Source of the DNA: Thermoplasmata archaeon
GTDB taxonomy: Archaea > Thermoplasmatota > Thermoplasmata > Thermoplasmatales > Thermoplasmataceae
NCBI GenBank assembly: GCA_021850835.1
Contig: JAJZKS010000053.1
Location: forward strand, 1-9,291
DNA length: 9,291 nt
Direction of reading: 5' to 3'
Shown here piece after piece: positions 4,601 through 9,291 of the stretch. The notes beneath the pieces were generated by a model. That model saw only the letters and a list, made by a program, of their open reading frames with translations, was not told where the DNA came from and ran no database searches. Numbering within the stretch: position 1 is the first letter of the stretch; each line of letters starts with the position of its first letter. The position numbers were made by a program, and so were the translations under genes.

Positions 4601-6046
4601 ATGAAAAGTGGCGGAGAATACGATATAATTGTTGCCGGTGCAGGTTTGGCAGGAACCCTTGCCGCGGCTGCCGCAGCTAGAAAAGGCAAGAATGTTTTAT
4701 TGCTTGACAGAAACCCTGAAGCAGAGGTTGGAAAAAAGACTGTTTGGGGATGGACCTGCGGCGATGCAGTTGCAGGATCACATATTGATTTCGTTCAGAA
4801 AAAAATGGGCGTTCAATTTGGACAGCCCGAACTTGACAGGAGAGTTGACGGTGTTTACGCGCTGTCGCCCGACCTCAAGACCAAGTTCATGTTTGAAGGT
4901 GTGGGATATACTCTTGACAGGCCGGAATTTGAGGCAAAACTCCTAGAGATTGCCAAGAAGTCTGGTGCAAATTACATGAGTGAGTTTGAGGTCCAGAGCC
5001 CAATCATTGAGAACAAGAAAGTTGTTGGAATTCACGGAAGGGACAAGAACAAGGAAGAATTCACTTTCAGGTCAAAGGTTGTGGTTGATGCCCTTGGAAT
5101 TTCAACCGTGATCAGGAGAAACCTCCCCGAAAACCCTTATGTTGACAGGGTAATCGACACAGACGACATCGAATCAACTGGAAGATACATCTATGAGTTT
5201 GAGCTCAAGGGCGAAGACCTTGCATACTTCGATCCGGACAACGCACTCATCCACCTGAACAATGTTATGGCACCTGGCGGATACGGCTGGGTATTCCCCA
5301 AGAGTGGAAACAGAGTAAACATCGGGCTTGGAGTGCAGAAGAAGAGCCTTGACATAAGGAATGCAAAACTTGGCAAGAAGGATAACCTCCAGACCCTTAT
5401 TGATGAATATGTTAAGTGGAATCCTCTCTTCAAGAACTTAAAGCTCTGGAACAAGAACAACAACGGAAAGGGCTCATGGTCTGTTGCAGTGAGAAGGAAC
5501 ATGGAGAGCCTTGTCTACGACGGATACATGGGTGCAGGAGACAGCATGGTCATGCCGAACCCCATTAGCGCGGGTGGCATAGGGCCAGCGTTGATTTCAG
5601 GCATTCTCGCTGGAGAGAATGCTTCAAGGGCAATAGAAGCAAACGACACCTCAGTGAAAGGGCTATGGCAGTACAACATTGACTACAACCAGGCATATGG
5701 AAAGAAAATGGCTGGCATGGAAATATTCAGGATTTACCTCCAGTCCCTTAATAATGACATACTGAACTACGGAATGAAATCCTTCCTTACCACCAAGGAG
5801 GCATCAGATATCACACTTGGTCTCATTCCTGAACTCAGCGTAGCGTCGAAGTTCAAGATGGTCCTTAAGGGCGCCAGGAACCTGAGTGCATTCTCCAACC
5901 TCGTTTATGTAGTTGGCAGGATGAAGGCCATGAATGAAATATACGAGCATTACCCTGAGAGCCCTGACACTTTCGTGCCATTCAAACAGAAGGTTGTCCA
6001 CATGGTCGAAGAGGCGAAGGAAAGGTTCCCCTCTTCACCAATCTAA
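4601..6046 (+). CDS. Geranylgeranyl reductase (Sulfolobus-type GGR, FAD-dependent)
   Basis: This enzyme saturates the double bonds of geranylgeranyl chains in archaeal ether-lipid precursors, giving phytanyl chains. It is a peripheral membrane flavoprotein. The 481 residues carry the N-terminal FAD motif GAGLAG (13-18), CGDAV (53-57) with the conserved cysteine C53, the family hallmark GGYGWVFPKSGNRVNIGLG (226-244), and the second FAD motif GAGDSMVMPNPISAGGIGPA (311-330). A C-terminal segment, YGKKMAGMEIFRIYLQSLNN (366-385), continues NYGMK (389-393). This last region and the CGDAV motif closely match my memory of the structurally studied Sulfolobus acidocaldarius GGR (about 450 residues), rather than the shorter Thermoplasma Ta0516 type. 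The start at ATG 4601 leaves only a few residues before the FAD strand. It is divergent from the eroded family member at 3275-4405. Two T-rich tracts follow its stop. Confidence 0.92.
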   Translation: MKSGGEYDIIVAGAGLAGTLAAAAAARKGKNVLLLDRNPEAEVGKKTVWGWTCGDAVAGSHIDFVQKKMGVQFGQPELDRRVDGVYALSPDLKTKFMFEGVGYTLDRPEFEAKLLEIAKKSGANYMSEFEVQSPIIENKKVVGIHGRDKNKEEFTFRSKVVVDALGISTVIRRNLPENPYVDRVIDTDDIESTGRYIYEFELKGEDLAYFDPDNALIHLNNVMAPGGYGWVFPKSGNRVNIGLGVQKKSLDIRNAKLGKKDNLQTLIDEYVKWNPLFKNLKLWNKNNNGKGSWSVAVRRNMESLVYDGYMGAGDSMVMPNPISAGGIGPALISGILAGENASRAIEANDTSVKGLWQYNIDYNQAYGKKMAGMEIFRIYLQSLNNDILNYGMKSFLTTKEASDITLGLIPELSVASKFKMVLKGARNLSAFSNLVYVVGRMKAMNEIYEHYPESPDTFVPFKQKVVHMVEEAKERFPSSPI

Positions 6047-6089
6047 TTTTTTCTACCAAACATACCACACCTGAATTTTTTCCACCAAA
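6045..6089 (+). terminator. Twin U-rich terminator after geranylgeranyl reductase
   Basis: A T6 run begins directly after the TAA stop (6047-6052) and a second T6 run lies at 6076-6081. Both sit in a 16-base direct repeat, AATTTTTTCTACCAAA at 6045-6060 and AATTTTTTCCACCAAA at 6074-6089, differing at one base. Archaeal termination relies on such U tracts. On the opposite strand A5 at 6087-6091 gives TTTTT downstream of the leftward membrane-protein gene, so the region may serve both directions. Confidence 0.6.
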
Positions 6090-6142
6090 AAGAGTGCGAC
6101 GGCATAAGGAAAGAGAGCCGCCCGGATAGGATGGCCCTTATC

Positions 6143-6379
6143 TTATTTGGAGTGATTGGGCGTTTGGTTTGCTCCGTTCCTGTTTTTGAATGCCAGGGCG
6201 AAGAAATTCACTGAAAGCAATATAAAAACAAAACCTGAGCCGCCCATAAGGAAAATGATGAAATTCCCATGGGGTAGGTTGAAGTATATAATTGCATAAT
6301 AAACAATAATAGTATAAGGCAGGAACGCTGCTGCCATAAAGATGCCGAGCAAAAGGTAGCCCCTCTTCGTTATTGTCAT
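6143..6379 (-). CDS. Small two-helix membrane protein, function unknown
   Basis: I do not recognise this gene. From ATG 6379 it encodes 78 residues: a short basic N-terminus (MTITKRG), a hydrophobic helix at about 8-33, a short loop NLPHGN (34-39), a second hydrophobic helix at about 40-64, and a polar, basic tail (KNRNGANQTPNHSK). This is the pattern of an inner helical hairpin with both ends on the cytoplasmic side by the positive-inside rule. A TTG at 6394 would add five residues (MQRYE) and cannot be excluded. It is flanked by convergent geranylgeranyl reductase and by co-oriented nth 122 bases upstream, with its own AT-rich promoter region between. The composition and clean open frame support a real gene; no function can be inferred. 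Confidence 0.65.
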   Translation of the reverse strand: MTITKRGYLLLGIFMAAAFLPYTIIVYYAIIYFNLPHGNFIIFLMGGSGFVFILLSVNFFALAFKNRNGANQTPNHSK

Positions 6380-6420
6380 TTCATATCTCTGCAAGGTGTT
6401 TGCAACTTATTTGATAATAG

Positions 6421-6428
6421 ATAAATAA
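6421..6428 (-). promoter_or_regulatory. TATA-like element upstream of the small membrane protein
   Basis: The minus-strand sequence TTATTTAT predicts a start near 6398, giving a leader of about 19 bases before ATG 6379 or about 4 before TTG 6394. A competing minus-strand element, TTTAAGTA (6439-6446), would give a leader of about 37 bases. Either would make the gene independent of carB-nth. Confidence 0.35.
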
Positions 6429-6500
6429 TTATGGCGATACTTAAACATGACCATAGGGAAATATTTTGAACAGGATACTTTTCATGCAGAATTGGAAATA

Positions 6501-7193
6501 TTATGATTTAAGGGGCTTTTTCCCAGGCTTATCTCTAGGCTTTATCCCCCGCTTCTTCTGTGAGTCACTGAAAAATCTGCAATATGCTGATATGGAGCAT
6601 TCTCCGCATCTAGGGCCAATTGGCTTGCATATCTTCTTTCCGAATTCCACCAGCATGGGGTTGAACCCAACCCAGTATTCCTGCGGTATGATTTTCTTGA
6701 GGTCTTCTTCCGTATCATCAGGATTTTTTGTCCGGGACCAGCCAAGCCTGTTGCTTATCCTGTGTACGTGTGTGTCAACCGCAATTGCCGGCTTGCCAAG
6801 TGCATCGGCGAGCACAACGTTTGCGGTTTTTCTGCCTACCCCGGGAATCACTGTCAGTTCCTCAATGGTTTCCGGAACCTTTCCGCCATAGTCCTCCATT
6901 ATAATCCTGGCTGCATCGATGACCCTCTTCGCCTTCACTGTGCTGAAGCCCACTCTTGAAATTAGGGAGAGTACATCATCGTATTTAGCCTGCGAGAGCC
7001 CCTTTGCGTCGATGTACCTGTTGTGAAGGTTCCTTGCGGCCACGTCGGTAACCTCGTCCTTTGTCCTGTGGGACATAATTGTCGTTATGAGGACCCAGAA
7101 TGGGTCATGGAACTCAAAATGGTGAGGTGGGGCCTGGCTCTTTATTCCCTCATATATTGCCGGAAATGAATCCCGCGCAGCCTTGAGATTCAT
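6501..7193 (-). CDS. nth: Endonuclease III (bifunctional DNA N-glycosylase/AP lyase)
   Basis: This is a base-excision repair enzyme that removes oxidised pyrimidines such as thymine glycol and cleaves the resulting abasic site. The 230-residue protein shows the helix-hairpin-helix IPGVGRKTA (116-124) with catalytic lysine K122 and the following VDTHVHR (139-145) with catalytic aspartate D140. A C-terminal 4Fe-4S loop has spacing C-x6-C-x2-C-x5-C (C189, C196, C199, C205). The segment IMSHRTKDE (39-47) occupies the position of the bacterial LSAQATD motif in a form common in archaea. The last 25 residues are a basic tail (KKRGIKPRDKPGKKPLKS). The ATG at 7193 overlaps the carB stop by one base (TGATG) and is preceded by GGGAGG, so translation is coupled or re-initiated within a carB-nth operon. 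Confidence 0.96.
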   Translation of the reverse strand: MNLKAARDSFPAIYEGIKSQAPPHHFEFHDPFWVLITTIMSHRTKDEVTDVAARNLHNRYIDAKGLSQAKYDDVLSLISRVGFSTVKAKRVIDAARIIMEDYGGKVPETIEELTVIPGVGRKTANVVLADALGKPAIAVDTHVHRISNRLGWSRTKNPDDTEEDLKKIIPQEYWVGFNPMLVEFGKKICKPIGPRCGECSISAYCRFFSDSQKKRGIKPRDKPGKKPLKS

Positions 7194-9291
7194 CAGGCCT
7201 CCCAGTATTCCCTGATTTCCCTGAAATCTGACTTCTCCCCTGCCCTCAGTGTCTGGACAAGGGCATCTGCCAGCTTGATGTTTGTTATGAGCGGGATATT
7301 TTTCCTGATAGCCAGTTTTCTTATCTGGTATCCATCCTTAATTGAGCCTGACCTTGAATTGGGGGTGTTGATGATGAGATCTGGCCTGTTTTCGCTCACG
7401 TACTGGTCAATCCGCGGTTCCCTCACATCCTCCATCTTGTAGATTACTTCAGCATCCAGCCCATTTTCCCTCAGGAAATGCCTTGTTCCCGGGGTCGCAA
7501 CGAGTTTGTGCCCAAGCCCAGAGAAATACCGCGCAATTTCAAGCAGCTGCTCCTTGTCTTTGTCACTTATGGACAAAACAATTGATCCCATGCTGGGAAT
7601 GCGGACATTCATCATTTTCAATGCTTTCCCAAGTGCCTCCTCAATGGTGCGGCCCGCAGTCATTCCTTCCCCTGTTGACTTCATCTCAGGGCCGAGAATT
7701 GCATCAAGGTCCAAAAACCTGTTAAACGGGAAGGCGGGGATTTTCACAAAGTAGTTCTTTGGCCCCCTTTCCTTCGCCTGGAGGCTCCCTGAAAGCATGG
7801 CGTCTATCCCCACCGATATCCAGTCCACGCCTGTTGCCTTGCTCACAAAGGGGAGGGATCTGCTTGCCCTTGAGTTGAGCTCTATCACGAAAAGGTCATC
7901 GCCCTTAAGTGCCAGCTGAAGGTTTGAGAAACCCTTGAGGCGGTATTTCCTGACAAAGGATGAAACCAGTTCCCTGATTTTTTCCCTTGTGCCTGAATCT
8001 GGTGCATCTGGGGCGAGAACCATTGTTGCATCCCCTGAGTGGGTACCAGCTTCCTCCACATGAACGCTGATTCCTGCGATGACAAAGCTGTCCCCGTTTG
8101 AAACGAAATCCACATCTATTTCCGTTGCGTCCTCCACATACCTGCTCAGTAGAACCGGGAATCCTGGCCTTTCCTGAAGGAGGGCAGATACCCTGCCATA
8201 GACTTCCTCCTTCTCATTTATGATATCCATGGCCCTTCCCCCGATTATGAAGCTGCTTCTAACAATGACTGGGAGTGGTGTTTTTTCAATCGCATCCACT
8301 GCCTCCTGCAAGGTGGTGACAGTTACAAATTCAGGCTGCTTAATCCCGTATTCACTGAGAGCTTCGGCAAATTTCTTCCTGTCCTCAATCGCCTCTATGC
8401 TCTGCGGTGTGGTTCCGAGGAATATCCCATCCCCGAATATTTCCCTGATCTGCATGGCGAGGTTCTGCCCTGTCTGGCCAGAGAACTGGATTATGAGCCT
8501 GCAAGGAGATTCCCTTCTTATAATGTTGCAGATGTGCTCAAGGGAAAGGGGCTCAAAATACAGGATATCAGAGACATCAAAATCCGTTGACACTGTTTCA
8601 GGGTTGCTGTTGACCATTACCGTCCTGAAACCGCTTTTCCTGAGCTTCAGCACAGCTTTTACAGAGCCATAGTCGAACTCAAGCCCCTGGGAAATCCTGT
8701 TAGGGCCGGAGCCCAGGACCACCACGGTCTCTTTCTTCCTGTCCATATCGATGAATTCACTTTCCTGGTCGTAAGTGGAATAAAGGTAGGGGGTTTCAGC
8801 GAAGAATTCTCCAGAACAGGTGTCTATGGCCTTGTAAGCAGGGAAAATCCCCTGCTTTTCCCTTTCCATGTAAATCTCTGTTTCAGCCAGGCCTGTAAAT
8901 GCAGAAATAATGGAATCTGGTATTCCAGAATATTTGAGTTCCCTGAGATTCTCTGGCATTATTCCGGGGCTGAGATCCGCAAGCTTGTCGGTTACGTTTT
9001 TCAGTTTCTCTGTGAAGTATAATGCATAATGTGAAAGGCTACTGACTTCCTCAGGGCTCCATTTCCTGAGCAGGGCTTCGATAATGGCGTATATTCTAAG
9101 GTCAGATGGTGTTCTTATGAGTTCCCTCAGCTTCTCATCTGAAACCGGAAGCCTGAGGGATTTGGATTCCTTTGTCTCGAGGGAGGCTATGGCCTTGAAG
9201 AAAGCCTCCTCAAAGGTTCTTCCAATGCCCATCACCTCTCCGATCGACTTCATCTGGACCCCGATCTTCCTCTCCACCTCAACCTTGCACT
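7193..9291 (-). CDS. carB: Carbamoyl-phosphate synthase large subunit, partial (5' end outside window)
   Basis: The enzyme makes carbamoyl phosphate from bicarbonate, ATP and glutamine-derived ammonia for pyrimidines and arginine. The frame is open at the right edge; the GTG at 9277 is not a real start, since coding continues upstream in frame. Numbered from that GTG, 694 residues are visible, beginning at VQMKSIGEVMGIGR. This corresponds to about residue 376 of the E. coli enzyme, so the first ATP-grasp half is missing. Present are the oligomerisation domain (about 15-165), the second ATP-grasp (about 183-555) with GSGPNRISQGLEFDYG (189-204), R340, GGRAM (346-350), Q454, and metal ligands E466 and N468 in IELNSRASRS, then the C-terminal MGS-like regulatory domain (about 561-694) with VATPGTRHFL (593-602) and LIINTPNS (634-641). 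It overlaps nth by one base. carA is not in the window. Confidence 0.96.
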   Translation of the reverse strand, partial: CKVEVERKIGVQMKSIGEVMGIGRTFEEAFFKAIASLETKESKSLRLPVSDEKLRELIRTPSDLRIYAIIEALLRKWSPEEVSSLSHYALYFTEKLKNVTDKLADLSPGIMPENLRELKYSGIPDSIISAFTGLAETEIYMEREKQGIFPAYKAIDTCSGEFFAETPYLYSTYDQESEFIDMDRKKETVVVLGSGPNRISQGLEFDYGSVKAVLKLRKSGFRTVMVNSNPETVSTDFDVSDILYFEPLSLEHICNIIRRESPCRLIIQFSGQTGQNLAMQIREIFGDGIFLGTTPQSIEAIEDRKKFAEALSEYGIKQPEFVTVTTLQEAVDAIEKTPLPVIVRSSFIIGGRAMDIINEKEEVYGRVSALLQERPGFPVLLSRYVEDATEIDVDFVSNGDSFVIAGISVHVEEAGTHSGDATMVLAPDAPDSGTREKIRELVSSFVRKYRLKGFSNLQLALKGDDLFVIELNSRASRSLPFVSKATGVDWISVGIDAMLSGSLQAKERGPKNYFVKIPAFPFNRFLDLDAILGPEMKSTGEGMTAGRTIEEALGKALKMMNVRIPSMGSIVLSISDKDKEQLLEIARYFSGLGHKLVATPGTRHFLRENGLDAEVIYKMEDVREPRIDQYVSENRPDLIINTPNSRSGSIKDGYQIRKLAIRKNIPLITNIKLADALVQTLRAGEKSDFREIREYWEA
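7198..7203 (-). promoter_or_regulatory. Ribosome-binding site of nth inside the end of carB
   Basis: The minus-strand sequence GGGAGG ends four bases before the nth ATG and lies within the final carB codons. It fixes the nth start and shows that an internal operon gene uses a Shine-Dalgarno site, whereas several promoter-proximal genes here look leaderless. Confidence 0.7.

Noticed and set aside
4498..4680. 60-codon plus-strand open frame starting with GTG
   Set aside because: It crosses the dyads and TATA box of the GGR promoter and runs out of frame into the GGR coding region. The translation ends in a cysteine/arginine-rich tract that mirrors the FAD motif codons in another frame.
6466..6891. 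141-codon plus-strand open frame with a TATA-like CTTAAACA upstream
   Set aside because: It is antisense to the clearly real nth gene over most of its length and starts with TTG. Its translation has no recognisable domain and reads like a complement of nth codons.
8220..8672. 150-codon plus-strand open frame
   Set aside because: It lies wholly antisense to the second ATP-grasp region of carB. The serine- and leucine-rich translation is typical of a shadow frame.
9278..9291. GTG 9277 as a true carB start
   Set aside because: The upstream codons remain open in frame to the edge, and the visible protein begins in the middle of the CarB family (about residue 376 by E. coli numbering).
1..9291. 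Mobile element, CRISPR array, defence island or phage module
   Set aside because: No transposase, terminal inverted repeats, spaced direct repeats or phage-like genes are visible. The tRNA genes show no flanking att-like duplicate or integrase.

Overview
The window looks like a chromosomal housekeeping segment from an archaeon, most likely of the Thermoplasmatales (relatives of Thermoplasma, Ferroplasma or Cuniculiplasma). The evidence is: two intron-less tRNA-Ser genes with no encoded CCA; transcription factor S; SRP54 with an archaeal SGR-type M domain; geranylgeranyl reductase for saturating isoprenoid ether lipids; arginine codons dominated by AGG/AGA; and many genes whose start codon lies about 25-27 bases after a TATA box, meaning leaderless mRNAs. 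The genus assignment is inference from these traits and from remembered protein similarity. No database was searched.

Layout from left to right. Positions 26-1025 hold tRNA-Ser(GGA), an Lrp/AsnC-type regulator, a 304-base gap with divergent promoter signals, and tRNA-Ser(CGA), with all genes on the minus strand. A small CoA-binding-fold protein (minus) follows and is divergent from transcription factor S (plus). The two appear to share one nearly symmetric TATA box. SRP54 follows on the plus strand and ends with a 4-base convergent overlap with a diverged geranylgeranyl-reductase-like flavoprotein on the minus strand. That flavoprotein is head-to-head with a canonical Sulfolobus-type geranylgeranyl reductase on the plus strand. 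The 195-base gap between them carries three dyad symmetries that look like operator sites. After a pair of U-rich terminators come a two-helix membrane protein (minus), endonuclease III (minus) and the 3' two thirds of carB (minus, running off the right edge). carB and nth overlap by one base and form an operon.

The genes are mainly information processing and core metabolism: serine decoding (two isoacceptors), transcript cleavage and rescue (TFS), membrane protein targeting (SRP54), archaeal lipid maturation (GGR), base excision repair (Nth) and pyrimidine/arginine precursor synthesis (CarB). I see no transposon, CRISPR array, prophage or toxin-antitoxin module. The points most worth a second look are regulatory (the dyad-rich GGR intergenic region, the shared TATA box, and the repeats and possible short transcript upstream of the Lrp gene) and the reductase-like protein whose family motifs are eroded.
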